Origin: Nostoc sp. PCC 7107
Lineage (GTDB): Bacteria > Cyanobacteriota > Cyanobacteriia > Cyanobacteriales > Nostocaceae
NCBI RefSeq assembly: GCF_000316625.1
Contig: NC_019676.1
Location: 545,001-609,000, forward strand
Reading direction: 5' to 3'
Length of the DNA: 64,000 nucleotides
Both the position numbers and the translations under genes were made by a program. Positions 10,667-19,481 of this stretch are shown here, piece by piece (position 1 is the first letter of the stretch; each line of letters opens with the position of its first letter). The notes below the pieces were generated by a model that worked only from the letters and a program-made list of their open reading frames with translations, was not told where the DNA came from and did not search any database.

Positions 10667-11989
10667 ATGGTACAGACTCCAGAAAAACCTGTTACTAAAC
10701 TCCCACCTTCTCGACATGAATTTGCTGAAGTAATTCATCGTTTAGAAGCAGGCGGTTCAATGTTACCAGACACGCCAGAAAATTTGATGCAAATTATCGG
10801 GATTTATAAAGCTTATGCTGTCCCGATGGATTTTTACTGGCGTGACCTATTATATATAGCTGAACAGGTATTTTTAGAGCCATTTGCCTTTTCTAAATAC
10901 TTCTTACCTCAAGAGTATTTAGACCTCCATAATCATTATGCTGGCGATGATGCTGATTTAAGAATTTGGCGTGGTGTTGCAACAGCCCATCCTGAATTGT
11001 TGGCATTTATGGAAAAGGGTGAAACCATCAAAATGTCCAAGTTATTGCATCACTTATTCCACGATCGCATAAATATGGAATTTGCGGAAGCTTGTATGCG
11101 GGCAATGCTTTGGCATCGGCAGATGTATGCACCAGTCAATCAATTTGACGCTTATCTCGACTCGGAAGAATACAAAGCCAACGCCGACAGGGCAATTAAA
11201 GCTTACTTCCAAGGCAACCCAGTAATGTTAGGACTGTACAAACTGTTTCCTGATATGTTCTTGGAACAGTGCCGCCAGATGTCATACTACTCTAACCTCG
11301 GCTTGTTCTGGGAAGTCATGGCCCCAGTGTTCTTTGAAATGTCCGACATCTACGACGAAGGCGGGTTTAAGGGCGTACCCGATGCGATGAACTTTTTGGT
11401 GAATGGAATATTTGCGATCGCAGGCCGTCCCATTTACCATCATGTTTATATCCGTGGCGAATGCTACGAAATTATCCCCAAATCAAAAGGCTTCACTTGG
11501 CTATACGAAGCAGCATTACCCTACGTTGAAGCTGTATTTTACCGCACAGCCCCCTTTAGAGGTACAAAATCATACAACGCCCAAGCAGGACAAGTGCCAG
11601 ATGACCAAAAAGATTTCCACTACGGCATTCTCTACGCCGATGTCTTTCCTGTAGGTACTGCTGGTATTCCACCCACATTATTAATGCAAGATATGTTGCA
11701 TTTCTTACCACAATATCTTGTTGATTACTACAAACAACATTGCCGTGGTGAAGATGATACGTTGATTCAGTTGGGTATTAGTTTCCAACGCTCAATGTAT
11801 AACGTTACTTCTGCGGTAATTCAAGCATTAAGAACTGCGCTTTTATATCCCTTAGATGACCCGAATCCTAAACATTTGCAAGCCAATCGTGAGTTTTTTG
11901 AACAGCAATTAAATCGCTTTACTCGCGCTGATTATGGTATGCGTGATGCTGCCCGTCTGCGGAATATTCAAAACTCAGATTATCGATAA
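10667..11989 (+). CDS. CO2 hydration protein CupA/CupB (ChpY/ChpX)
   Basis: This 440-residue soluble protein of the Cup/Chp family is the NDH-1MS/MS' subunit that converts CO2 to bicarbonate on the thylakoid surface. Characteristic segments include RLEAGGSMLPDTPENLMQII near residue 25, HHLFHDRINMEF, GAx-free stretches rich in His/Cys/Asp (candidate zinc ligands) and FRGTKSYNAQAGQVPDDQ. AGGAA precedes the ATG. It is last in the ndhF-ndhD-CDPPT-cup operon and is followed by a strong terminator at 12140. No cupS lies downstream, which slightly favours CupB, but I do not assign A versus B. Confidence 0.9.
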   Translation: MVQTPEKPVTKLPPSRHEFAEVIHRLEAGGSMLPDTPENLMQIIGIYKAYAVPMDFYWRDLLYIAEQVFLEPFAFSKYFLPQEYLDLHNHYAGDDADLRIWRGVATAHPELLAFMEKGETIKMSKLLHHLFHDRINMEFAEACMRAMLWHRQMYAPVNQFDAYLDSEEYKANADRAIKAYFQGNPVMLGLYKLFPDMFLEQCRQMSYYSNLGLFWEVMAPVFFEMSDIYDEGGFKGVPDAMNFLVNGIFAIAGRPIYHHVYIRGECYEIIPKSKGFTWLYEAALPYVEAVFYRTAPFRGTKSYNAQAGQVPDDQKDFHYGILYADVFPVGTAGIPPTLLMQDMLHFLPQYLVDYYKQHCRGEDDTLIQLGISFQRSMYNVTSAVIQALRTALLYPLDDPNPKHLQANREFFEQQLNRFTRADYGMRDAARLRNIQNSDYR

Positions 11990-12139
11990 TTAAACAGCGA
12001 AGAGCTTTACTTAATAGAGGAACGTAAGTTGAGTTGCAAAATAATTCTTTCGTTTTTGGTTGAGTAATTATTTGTTGGTTTTGCTGTGATTTAGTTTTCT
12101 TATCTGAACCGTATTGGAATTTAGATAAAAATATCATTT

Positions 12140-12177
12140 GATAGGTCTTGTTGAGGATACCTGACCTATCTTTTTTT
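12140..12177 (+). terminator. Rho-independent terminator of the CO2-uptake operon
   Basis: GATAGGTC (12140-12147) pairs with GACCTATC (12163-12170) and is followed directly by seven T. It lies 150 bp after the cup stop codon on the same strand. Confidence 0.85.
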
Positions 12178-12217
12178 ACCCCAAAATTACTCCAAAACGG
12201 TGAATCAATTTTGGATT

Positions 12218-12248
12218 GGCGTTAGCGAAGCGTACGCAGCGCAGCGAG
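12218..12248. repeat. Dispersed GC-rich cyanobacterial repeat in the cup-txlA gap
   Basis: GGCGTTAGCGAAGCGTACGC followed by AGCGCAGCGAG is a dispersed, partly palindromic element of a type common in Nostoc-like genomes. The surrounding convergent gap (11990-12420, 431 bp) otherwise contains only the terminator and low-complexity pyrimidine-rich DNA; I see no gene in it. Confidence 0.6.
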
Positions 12249-12420
12249 TATTTTGAATTAATTCAGCCATGAAGGGGTGGGGCTTGTACCGAAAATTCCC
12301 CATCCAAAATCTCAAATTTTTCGGTCACACCCTTCTATTTCCTCCGCTTCAGTCCCTTTGTCACCCCTTCAGTTGAATTTGCTAATCTCACAGTATTTTT
12401 CAAAATTTAGATGAACAAAA

Positions 12421-13023
12421 CTAATTAACTACTTGATTACCATGACTGCGAGGATCATCTTGGCTTTTTGGTGCAATTGGTGTGGAAACTTTAGAAGTTT
12501 TACCACTTGCTTGGGCATAAGGTAAAGGTGTACCAGCTACCAATGCTTCGATATTATTGCCCATGATAGTACGGGGTATATCACCGATCGCCTGGGCTAT
12601 GCTTTCTCCACCTTTAGTTAAGAAGACAAAATGGGGAATGCCATCTACGCGATATTTCAACATTTCTGGCAACCACTTGTTATTATCTACATTCAGCATG
12701 ACAAAATTAGCTTGGTTGGCATACTGCTGTTCTAGTTGTGCCATGTCTGGTGCCATCTTCTGGCAGACAGTACACCAGTCAGCGTAAAACTCAACTATGG
12801 ATGGTTTACCGTTACTCAATGCAACATCTAGAGGGGTAGAGTTTTTACCCAACTCGGAGACGGAAATGGAATTACTTTCAGTTCGTAATCCTAAGACGAG
12901 GGCAACGCTGAGGGCGATCGCTACTATTACAATTAAGAAGTTTCTCAAACGCGCCCCAAATTTAGATTCCGGCTTGGCGGGAGAATTAACGGGTGCTTCG
13001 GTAGTCATAGCAAATTTATTCAT
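12421..13023 (-). CDS. txlA: Membrane-anchored thioredoxin-like protein (TxlA/HCF164 type)
   Basis: This 200-residue protein has an uncleaved N-terminal membrane anchor (FLIVIVAIALSVALVLGL, residues ~29-46) and a thioredoxin domain exposed on the lumenal side. The active site is YADWCTVCQKM (CxxC), with the cis-proline segment DGIPHFVFL later in the fold. Its plant homologue HCF164 supplies reductant across the thylakoid for cytochrome b6f assembly, and TxlA is the cyanobacterial counterpart; that role is inferred by homology. The C-terminal 40 residues are low-complexity. It is divergent from the NIL-ferredoxin gene, sharing a 72-bp promoter gap. Confidence 0.85.
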   Translation of the reverse strand: MNKFAMTTEAPVNSPAKPESKFGARLRNFLIVIVAIALSVALVLGLRTESNSISVSELGKNSTPLDVALSNGKPSIVEFYADWCTVCQKMAPDMAQLEQQYANQANFVMLNVDNNKWLPEMLKYRVDGIPHFVFLTKGGESIAQAIGDIPRTIMGNNIEALVAGTPLPYAQASGKTSKVSTPIAPKSQDDPRSHGNQVVN

Positions 13024-13095
13024 ACTTATTAACTATTGCCACTATGTTAGTTTATCGCTTTCTTTTTATCTGTCCGCCTCTACCTGCTTAAACCT

Positions 13096-13500
13096 GTGAA
13101 AAAACGAGTTACTCTGACATTTCCCAAGCGTGCCATTCAAATGCCTGTGACTTATGTACTGGCAAAAGATTTTAATGTAGCTGCTAATATTATCCGCGCC
13201 CAAGTGGCCCCCAATCAAATCGGCAAACTGGTGGTAGAACTCTCAGGAGACATCGATCAGCTAGATGCAGCAATTGAGTGGATGAGATCGCGCCATATTG
13301 GTGTGTCTTCAAGTTTAGGAGAAATTGCCATTGATGAAGATGTCTGTGTTGACTGTGGCTTGTGTACTGGGGTATGTCCAACAGAAGCACTGAGTCTGCA
13401 CCCAGAAACATATAAATTAACATTCACGCGATCGCGCTGCATTGTCTGTGAACAGTGTATTCCGACTTGTCCTGTACAAGCGATTTCTACCAACCTTTAA
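13096..13500 (+). CDS. NIL-domain 2[4Fe-4S] ferredoxin
   Basis: This 134-residue protein has an N-terminal NIL ligand-binding domain (residues ~1-75, as in the C-terminus of methionine ABC transporter ATPases) followed by a bacterial-type ferredoxin domain with two cluster motifs, CVDCGLCTGVCP and CIVCEQCIPTCP. The start codon is GTG. NIL-ferredoxins are widespread in cyanobacteria and in some bacteria are tied to sulphur or homocysteine metabolism; the specific role here is not evident. Its stop codon overlaps that of the convergent DUF3616 gene by 4 bp (TTAA), so the two transcripts run into one another. Confidence 0.88.
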   Translation: MKKRVTLTFPKRAIQMPVTYVLAKDFNVAANIIRAQVAPNQIGKLVVELSGDIDQLDAAIEWMRSRHIGVSSSLGEIAIDEDVCVDCGLCTGVCPTEALSLHPETYKLTFTRSRCIVCEQCIPTCPVQAISTNL

Positions 13501-14564
13501 CTTAAGGGGAATATATCTGCTGTAACGCTGCGATCATCAATTAACCTCCCATCAGCAGGAGAATCATAAACTACTAATAGCGAAGGCACTCCTAATATAT
13601 CTTTAAATAAAGTCATTCCCTCAGCATGATCATTGCGATTTCCATAAGGAATTTCTTGCACAAGCTGTGGATAGTTGAGCATATTTTCTGAAGGGTTAAC
13701 ACCATTTTGCCAACGATAAATTTGCACTGGGCCATCTAAATCCATTGTTGGCCCAGCTAAGATTAATAAATCTTCTCCATCAAGACACAAATCACGAATT
13801 CCTAACCCATTCAGCCAGAGAAAATATTTTTTGTATTCTTTATTTCCTTCACCCATCGGAATTAGTTTCATCAACCCTGGACTATGGTTTTGTAGTTCAA
13901 TTTCTAAAACTATTGCCCAACCTCTTAATACAGGGCCACGCAAGCCTAAAAAAATCCTATTTTGATAAATGGCTAAACCTTCAATATCAAAACCATTATC
14001 TTTGCCAGGAATTGCAGCTTGAATAAATCCACCCAAATGAGGGTCACTTACTAAAGCAGACATCAATAAATTGCCTTGTTTTGTTATTTCTAATTTAGCA
14101 GATGTTAACTGTAAATTTGCATCTTTTGGATGTTGACAAGATGCAACTAAATGTCCATCAATCAAAGGAATTCTGCCTAAGATATAACGGTTAGATTCGA
14201 TTTCAACTTTTGCCAGCCTAGAAACATTTTTTTGATCAGACTTGTCGGGTTTTGGTTTTTTGCGTTTGTAGCTATGCGAACCAACCAGCCATAAATAATA
14301 ATCTGTATACGCCAGTCCTTCAATATCAATTTCTTCGTTTTCTGAGGCTGGTAAATTTAAAAAATCTGCGACTTTATATTGTTGGTGTTCGGCAAATTTA
14401 TTTTCCTCAATCAAAGTTAGTCTTTCTAATGATGCAGTTTCATCTGAACCCAACCATAAATAACGGTCAGGTGTTAATATTACTCCCGAAATATCTGTTC
14501 TGTATTCTCGAAAGCTTTCAGTAAATGAGAGAATAATTTGCTTGATTATCTGTGAATTGTGCAT
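13497..14564 (-). CDS. DUF3616 domain-containing protein
   Basis: This 355-residue protein is of the DUF3616 family, probably a beta-propeller. Recognisable features are the repeated D-I-E-G-L-A segments (EEIDIEGLAYTDYYLWLVGSH and GFDIEGLAIYQNRIFLGLRG) and the closing GNRNDHAEGMTLF. There is no signal peptide, so it is probably cytoplasmic. The biochemical function of the family is unknown. I choose the ATG at 14564 over an upstream TTG at 14576. The gene is convergent with the NIL-ferredoxin with overlapping stops and divergent from the CHAD gene. Confidence 0.75.
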   Translation of the reverse strand: MHNSQIIKQIILSFTESFREYRTDISGVILTPDRYLWLGSDETASLERLTLIEENKFAEHQQYKVADFLNLPASENEEIDIEGLAYTDYYLWLVGSHSYKRKKPKPDKSDQKNVSRLAKVEIESNRYILGRIPLIDGHLVASCQHPKDANLQLTSAKLEITKQGNLLMSALVSDPHLGGFIQAAIPGKDNGFDIEGLAIYQNRIFLGLRGPVLRGWAIVLEIELQNHSPGLMKLIPMGEGNKEYKKYFLWLNGLGIRDLCLDGEDLLILAGPTMDLDGPVQIYRWQNGVNPSENMLNYPQLVQEIPYGNRNDHAEGMTLFKDILGVPSLLVVYDSPADGRLIDDRSVTADIFPLS

Positions 14565-14686
14565 GGTTTTGAGCAAGGTTTTAATTTGTATTTCTCATGA
14601 ATATTTAAAAGCTATGACAACTATTTTATTCATAACTTAATAAATACATATCTAAAAATAATTCTTTTTTATGTGTATATTTTACT

Positions 14687-14720
14687 CATAATGATGATAA
14701 TATTAACACTCATCATTATG
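14687..14720. promoter_or_regulatory. Inverted repeat upstream of the CHAD gene
   Basis: CATAATGATGA (14687-14697) and TCATCATTATG (14710-14720) form a perfect 11-bp dyad with a 12-bp spacer in the AT-rich divergent gap between the DUF3616 and CHAD genes. It is a candidate operator; no known regulator is recognised. Confidence 0.4.
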
Positions 14721-14816
14721 ATTATCAAGTTAAAAAAAGCTATCTTTAGATAGATGGAAATTTTTAATTAATGCTAGTATGCAGCAAACCCAATAAGTAA
14801 CTAGTTGTTATTAATT

Positions 14817-15785
14817 ATGAAATTAGCAACCAAAACCACAGTCAAAACTCTAGGCGAATATGCTTACCAAGCAATTCAAAAGCATTTTAATAAAACTTTA
14901 AAGTACGAAAAAACTGTTAAAAAAGATGAAGATCCAGAAGCGCTACATCAAATGCGTGTAGGGATGCGCCGTCTCCGCACCGCAGTTAGTCGGTTTGATG
15001 TCGTACTAAATTTGCCAAAGCCAGCAAGCGATAAAAATATCGGTAAACTTGCTCGTCGCCTGGGTAGCCTCAGAGATTTAGATGTACTCAAAGAAAATTT
15101 AGAACAGCTTTACCAACCAAAACTACCACATAAGGAACAGAAATCTTTACATAAAGCTTTTCAGGCTTTAGCAAAACAGCGCGAAGCCGCGTTAGCCGAT
15201 GTGTTGAATACACTCAAGGATGAGCCATATAAATCTTTTAAACAAACATTAGAAGAATGGTTAAAACAACCTCACTATCAATCTCTAGCTGCTCTCTCAA
15301 TTCAGCAAGTATTACCAGATTTACTTTTACCAGAAGTCAGTATTTTCTTTCTCCATCCAGGGTGGTTAGTGGGAACTCAAGTTGCCGAGTCTGAAGTCAA
15401 GATTCGTATTGATTGGCAAGCTGAAAAAATAGAACAACATCTAACGAATAAAGGTGAAACGATTCATGATTTACGCAAACAAGCAAAACGTTTGCGTTAT
15501 CAAATGGAATTATTTACTGACTTATATCCTGAATCTTCCGCAACTTATATTGCAGACATCAAAAGCATACAAGACATTTTGGGGAGTATTCAAGACAGCG
15601 TAGTTATGAGTGAGTGGCTGACAGATGTTTTTAAGTCAGAATTTAACACTCATCTGCCTACCCTGGCAAATTTATTAGCAGAAAACCGGTACCAATTATG
15701 GCAGCAGTGGCAACCATTACAAGAAAAATATTTGATGGTGGAAAACCGACATAATTTTCGTTTAGCTATCTTGCAATCAGTTTAG
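14817..15785 (+). CDS. CHAD domain-containing protein
   Basis: This 322-residue helical protein has conserved positively charged and histidine-rich segments EALHQMRVGMRRLRTAVSRF and IHDLRKQAKRLRYQMELF, the two halves of the CHAD domain. CHAD domains bind inorganic polyphosphate and are found on polyphosphate granules or next to CYTH domains; no CYTH domain is present here. The ATG at 14817 is preferred to a TTG at 14805. It appears monocistronic. Confidence 0.85.
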   Translation: MKLATKTTVKTLGEYAYQAIQKHFNKTLKYEKTVKKDEDPEALHQMRVGMRRLRTAVSRFDVVLNLPKPASDKNIGKLARRLGSLRDLDVLKENLEQLYQPKLPHKEQKSLHKAFQALAKQREAALADVLNTLKDEPYKSFKQTLEEWLKQPHYQSLAALSIQQVLPDLLLPEVSIFFLHPGWLVGTQVAESEVKIRIDWQAEKIEQHLTNKGETIHDLRKQAKRLRYQMELFTDLYPESSATYIADIKSIQDILGSIQDSVVMSEWLTDVFKSEFNTHLPTLANLLAENRYQLWQQWQPLQEKYLMVENRHNFRLAILQSV

Positions 15786-15820
15786 ATTTTTGGAGCTATT
15801 TTATCTGATTTTTTCTGCTA

Positions 15821-16462
15821 CTAACGAGGAGTTAAACTAATAGGTGCCTCAAGGGATAAGATATAAACACTGCTTTGAGGAATTTGTACAATCCGGGTGT
15901 TTTCTGCGGAACGCAAGCCTGTCAGCAATCCCACAGCACTTCCTAACATAGCTCCTCGATCAAATTGCTCAGGATCTCCTTGGCTTAAAAAACCTAAAGT
16001 GCTGCCACCAATTCGCCCCCAAACAGAACCATTTTCAACTGCTTTATCATTAGCGCGTACATGGGTAATGGTAGTACCAGGAATAATTTGACTAGAGGCT
16101 TTAATTGCGATAATCCGTCCGTTAATTACTAAAGACTGTGCCACAATTTTTGCGCCTCCTTCCTTTGGTTGCAAAACTATACTTACAGGAGTATTTTCAG
16201 GCGCAACAATATTACCTTGAGCATCTTTAATTGCACTAGCTAAAGGAAGGGTTAGAGGATAATCTTTCTTTTGCCCAATATCTACGGTAACAGGTGCAGG
16301 AAAAGCAACAATAATTGCTGTATCTTGAGGAATGGTGATTGCAGAACTAACTGCTTGCGCTTGAGGTTGTACAGTCGGGGCTTGTTGAGCATAAGCAGAT
16401 GATATGACTGCGCCAAACAAAGACAGAGAACAAGCAAGGCTCAATAAAATATGTGTTTTCAT
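15821..16462 (-). CDS. Secreted protein of unknown function
   Basis: This 213-residue protein has a clear Sec signal peptide (KTHILLSLACSLSLFGAVISSAYA, cleavage after AYA-Q). The mature part begins with a Gln/Pro-rich linker, followed by a beta-rich domain (ITIPQDTAIIVAFPAPVTVD...) and a glycine-rich hydrophobic segment (LGSAVGLLTGLRSA), reminiscent of TrbI/VirB10-like beta folds, though I would not assign that family. AAAGGAAAA precedes the ATG. It is likely periplasmic or envelope-associated. It converges on the CHAD gene with a 35-bp gap. Confidence 0.6.
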   Translation of the reverse strand: MKTHILLSLACSLSLFGAVISSAYAQQAPTVQPQAQAVSSAITIPQDTAIIVAFPAPVTVDIGQKKDYPLTLPLASAIKDAQGNIVAPENTPVSIVLQPKEGGAKIVAQSLVINGRIIAIKASSQIIPGTTITHVRANDKAVENGSVWGRIGGSTLGFLSQGDPEQFDRGAMLGSAVGLLTGLRSAENTRIVQIPQSSVYILSLEAPISLTPR

Positions 16463-16667
16463 AACCGTTTTCCTTTTGGTGTGAGTGTTTCATCCCTTCA
16501 CTCAATCAATAGGTGTGAGGTTATGAGTTTATGCACCCTCTCAGACTTAGTATTAAGCATCATAGCTTTTAGCGATCGCATCTCGACATCATCGCTTTCC
16601 CTGATTTGACTCTCGCCTACGCAACTTTACCAAAATTCGGACTCGCCGCTTAAATATACAAAAAATT

Positions 16668-17099
16668 TTAAATTTGCTGAGAATCTGCGTATTTCTTTTG
16701 CAATTCTGCTGGGATGGGAATAGGACGATTATTTTGTAAACTGACAAAAGCACCTTTTTGTGTAGCTATTGCTGCCAACTCATTATTAGATAAAATTTCA
16801 GCTTGTACAGTCCATTTTAGTCGTCCTAAATCACTTAACCATAGATGTCCTATGACTTTATCTATGAGTTTGATAGAACGCTTATAACTGATTTCAGTTC
16901 CTAGCATGATTGGTGCGTATCCTTGTTGGATTTGTTTATCAAGTTGCCAGTGTTCATCTAAGAACTTCAAGCGTAAGTCTTCTAGCCATCTGATATAAAC
17001 TATGTTGCTGACAATTCCAGCAAAGTCAATGTCATAAGTTCTTACAGGAATTGTTAGTTTCACTTCTAATGCTCTGTGCAAACTTTGAGTTAATGCCAT
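16668..17099 (-). CDS. 4HBT-family acyl-CoA thioesterase
   Basis: This 143-residue hot-dog-fold thioesterase of the YbgC/4-hydroxybenzoyl-CoA thioesterase type has the signature VRTYDIDFAGIVSNIVYIRW: an Asp near the N-terminal strand followed by G-x-V-x-N and a helix starting at Y-x-x-W. It hydrolyses an acyl-CoA; the acyl group is unknown. The ATG at 17099 is favoured by AGGAG five bases upstream; a GTG at 17105 would abut the SD. It is on the same strand as the tautomerase-like gene, 111 bp upstream, so it may belong to the TetR-controlled group. Confidence 0.8.
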   Translation of the reverse strand: MALTQSLHRALEVKLTIPVRTYDIDFAGIVSNIVYIRWLEDLRLKFLDEHWQLDKQIQQGYAPIMLGTEISYKRSIKLIDKVIGHLWLSDLGRLKWTVQAEILSNNELAAIATQKGAFVSLQNNRPIPIPAELQKKYADSQQI

Positions 17100-17210
17100 A
17101 ATCACTCCTAAAACTAATTTTTAAGACCAAAAGGTTTGTTTTATGTAGCACCTATCTAATGTAGATAATTATTTGGAAATTCAAGCTTTATTTATCACTT
17201 AAGAATAAAT

Positions 17211-17600
17211 TTAAACTTCTATTTTGTAATTCAAATTTAATTCGTCTCCGGTTGTACCTCTAATGCCCCAGTGAGATTTTGGAGTTTCAAAAAGGGTGAT
17301 TTCAATATCGTTAACAGAAATACCAAAGGTTTCATAAATATCCTTAATTAACTTCCGAATTAGCTCTTTTTTTGTTTCCATTGAGCGTCCTTCAAACATG
17401 ATAATTTCGATGACTAGATAATTATCCGACCTATCGTTAGGATAGTAGAAGTTTTCTGGTTCTAAGGGAAAAAATCGCTGAAACCTTTTTTCAGGAGCAA
17501 CTTTGATAATTTCAATCAGGCAGGTATGAATAATATTAGATAACTCGGATTTAATTGGATTTAGTTTATCCGCTAAACCATATACTTTAACTTGTACCAT
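17211..17600 (-). CDS. Tautomerase-superfamily protein lacking Pro-1
   Basis: This 129-residue protein resembles the malonate semialdehyde decarboxylase/4-oxalocrotonate tautomerase superfamily: two beta-alpha-beta units, with FEGRSMETKKELIRKLIKDI matching the conserved E-G-R-S-x-E-x-K-x-x-L helix and a closing DIEITLFETPKSHWGIRG. The superfamily's catalytic N-terminal proline is absent; the protein begins M-V-Q-V. No alternative start exposes a proline, so it is either a Pro-1-independent subfamily or non-tautomerase. Its start overlaps the tetR stop by 14 bp, implying translational coupling. Confidence 0.7.
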   Translation of the reverse strand: MVQVKVYGLADKLNPIKSELSNIIHTCLIEIIKVAPEKRFQRFFPLEPENFYYPNDRSDNYLVIEIIMFEGRSMETKKELIRKLIKDIYETFGISVNDIEITLFETPKSHWGIRGTTGDELNLNYKIEV

Positions 17601-18192
17601 TGCTTTTAAGATTAGTGGTTATATACTGTTTCAAGTGAGTAATTATTCTTTGGATGTGAATTACATCGTCGCATAACTTGCTCATCATGATTGCGCCTTC
17701 TAAAGTAGCAATCATAATAGTTGCAACTTCATCAGCATTCACTCCAGGGCGAATTTCACCTCTATCAATTCCCTTAGTAATAATTTGAGAAATCAAGTTT
17801 AGCCAAGAGTTCATTGCTTGTCGCGCCCGATCGCGCAATGCTGGATGAGTATCATCACTCTCAATCGCTGTATTCAACAGTGGACAACCACCTTTAATTG
17901 GTGGATGCTCAACAAAGCTGCTAAATACTTCCATAATCGCTTCTAGGCGTTCAACTGCATCATTTTTACTGCGAATCGCGGCTTTTGTCCGCTGACTGAT
18001 AAGGGCGATCGCAAAATCAAATGCTTGAAGTGCTAATTCATCTTTGCTGGAGAAGTGATTGTAAATTCCTCCTTTCTGCAATCCGGTAACACGCATAATA
18101 TCTGAAATAGACGAACCCGCGTATCCCTGTTGGTTAAACAGTTCCGCCGCTTGTTGGAGAATTCGAGTTTTTGTTTCTTTACCTTTAGACAT
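17587..18192 (-). CDS. TetR/AcrR-family transcriptional regulator
   Basis: This 201-residue repressor-type protein has an N-terminal TetR helix-turn-helix (TRILQQAAELFNQQGYAG then DIMRVTGLQKGGIYNHF, residues ~9-52). The C-terminal ligand domain contains KGGCPLLNTAIE, typical of the AcrR/TetR_C group whose members sense small hydrophobic or electrophilic compounds. The ATG at 18192 is the likely start: an upstream TTG at 18210 lies inside the operator-like palindrome. It overlaps the downstream tautomerase-like gene by 14 bp and is divergent from the MpaB gene. Autoregulation and control of both directions are inferred from operator position. Confidence 0.88.
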   Translation of the reverse strand: MSKGKETKTRILQQAAELFNQQGYAGSSISDIMRVTGLQKGGIYNHFSSKDELALQAFDFAIALISQRTKAAIRSKNDAVERLEAIMEVFSSFVEHPPIKGGCPLLNTAIESDDTHPALRDRARQAMNSWLNLISQIITKGIDRGEIRPGVNADEVATIMIATLEGAIMMSKLCDDVIHIQRIITHLKQYITTNLKSNGTS

Positions 18193-18204
18193 AAAAGTTT
18201 TACC

Positions 18205-18216
18205 GACCAATTGGTC
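18205..18216. promoter_or_regulatory. TetR-type operator palindrome
   Basis: GACCAATTGGTC is a perfect 12-bp palindrome 13 bp before the tetR start codon and within the 109-bp gap shared with the divergent MpaB gene. Its form matches known TetR-family half-sites (GACC/GGTC), so it is the probable binding site of the adjacent regulator. Confidence 0.7.
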
Positions 18217-18301
18217 TGATTAAAAATAACATGATAAATAGTGACAAATCAATCCCGACCGAGATGATTCACAATAAATAAAGTTATCGTAATTGATCAA
18301 G

Positions 18302-19156
18302 ATGCTTCCCAACCGCTATCAAAACCTGAATTTGATTCAGCAACTTGACCCAGTACAAGACCATAGTCAGATATATCATCTGATGTCGGGTTATGAATTT
18401 TCCTGGGAAATGCAGCGATCGCTCGAATTAGCCTTAATGCGAACTTACTGCGTTCCCAATATTTCTAAATTACTAGATAAGACAAAAGAATTTTACCAGC
18501 GTCCGCAAAAACGCTATGACGACACCTCTATTCTGCTGGTAGAAATTGTCAAGTGGGGTTATGAGAGCGATCGCGGTAAACAAGCATTACAACGCATGAA
18601 TGCTATCCACGGACGCTTTAAGATTGACAACGCAGATTTTTTATATGTACTTTCGACCTTTATTTACGATCCTATCGACTGGAATGCGAATTTTGGTTGG
18701 CGGTTGATGTGCGAACAAGAAAAATTAGCTTGCTTTTACTTTTGGCAAGAAGTCGGTAAGAGGATGCACATTGAAAATATTCCCGAAACCTACGCAGAGT
18801 TTGAACGTTATAAACTAGACTACGAACGAGAAAACTTTCGCTATTCTCACACAAACCGCCGCGTTGGCGAAGCAACCCTCGCTTTATTTTTGAGTTGGTT
18901 TCCTGGTTGGATGCGACAACCATTAAAACCGATTATCTATGCTTTAGTTGATGAGACAATGCTTGATGCTTTTGGTTTTGAACACCCTTCACCATTGTTG
19001 CGTTTTACTATGGTAAGAATACTGAAATTCCGCGCCAGATTAATGCACTTGTTCCCACCGCGGACTCAGACTAATTTTTATATTGATTCTCCTATCCGCA
19101 GTTATCCCAATGGTTATGAGATAGCCAAGGTGGGGCCAGATGACAGAGGTAAGTGA
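18302..19156 (+). CDS. MpaB-type oxygenase (DUF2236, rubber-oxygenase-like)
   Basis: This 284-residue protein is of the ER-bound oxygenase MpaB/latex-clearing-protein (DUF2236) family. Members carry b-type heme and oxygenate lipophilic substrates. The family segment is MNAIHGRFKIDNADFLYVLS with its conserved histidine, followed by NFGWRLMCEQEKLACFYFW. Near the C-terminus is a hydrophobic stretch (FLSWFPGWMRQPL). Start ATG 18302; a TTG at 18293 adds three residues. It is divergent from tetR across the operator, so probably regulated by it. The substrate is unknown. Confidence 0.75.
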   Translation: MLPNRYQNLNLIQQLDPVQDHSQIYHLMSGYEFSWEMQRSLELALMRTYCVPNISKLLDKTKEFYQRPQKRYDDTSILLVEIVKWGYESDRGKQALQRMNAIHGRFKIDNADFLYVLSTFIYDPIDWNANFGWRLMCEQEKLACFYFWQEVGKRMHIENIPETYAEFERYKLDYERENFRYSHTNRRVGEATLALFLSWFPGWMRQPLKPIIYALVDETMLDAFGFEHPSPLLRFTMVRILKFRARLMHLFPPRTQTNFYIDSPIRSYPNGYEIAKVGPDDRGK

Positions 19157-19173
19157 GGTTTATGGTTTAACAG

Positions 19174-19375
19174 GCGATCGCTGGGCGGTAAAACTGTAAA
19201 AATTAAGCATTGGTGATGCAATTTCTCAGACCTGATATTAACTATGACTCAACTTCCTGATACTCTTGAAGATGCGATCGCTCAAGCCAGTGAAGCCACA
19301 AAAACCGCTTTAGCAGATGATTACAGTCGTAACAGAGGTAGCAAGGAACTAATTTTCTTTGCTACCTCTGTGTAG
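19174..19375 (+). pseudogene. Truncated duplicate of the DUF1995 gene 5' end and leader
   Basis: Bases 19174 to about 19325 are roughly 95% identical, without indels, to 21078-21229, covering 70 bp of upstream DNA, the ATG (19244) and about 27 codons of the DUF1995 gene. After codon 27 the sequence departs completely and ends at a TAG (19373-19375), leaving a 43-codon frame whose tail is encoded by a hairpin. This is a partial gene copy, not a functional DUF1995 protein. Confidence 0.85.
19332..19371. repeat. 13-bp inverted repeat at the duplication breakpoint
   Basis: ACAGAGGTAGCAA (19332-19344) and TTGCTACCTCTGT (19359-19371) form a perfect stem with a 14-nt loop exactly where the truncated DUF1995 copy stops matching the intact one. 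No T-run follows, so it is not a good intrinsic terminator. It may be a mobile-element scar. Confidence 0.7.
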
Positions 19376-19481
19376 TGTGTCGATGATAAATAAGCTGCTT
19401 ATTAGCGATTTGGAGTAATCATAAATCTGCTCCTTACGTAATTCAATTAATAGAAAAATCAAGACTCTAGCTCATAACTTA

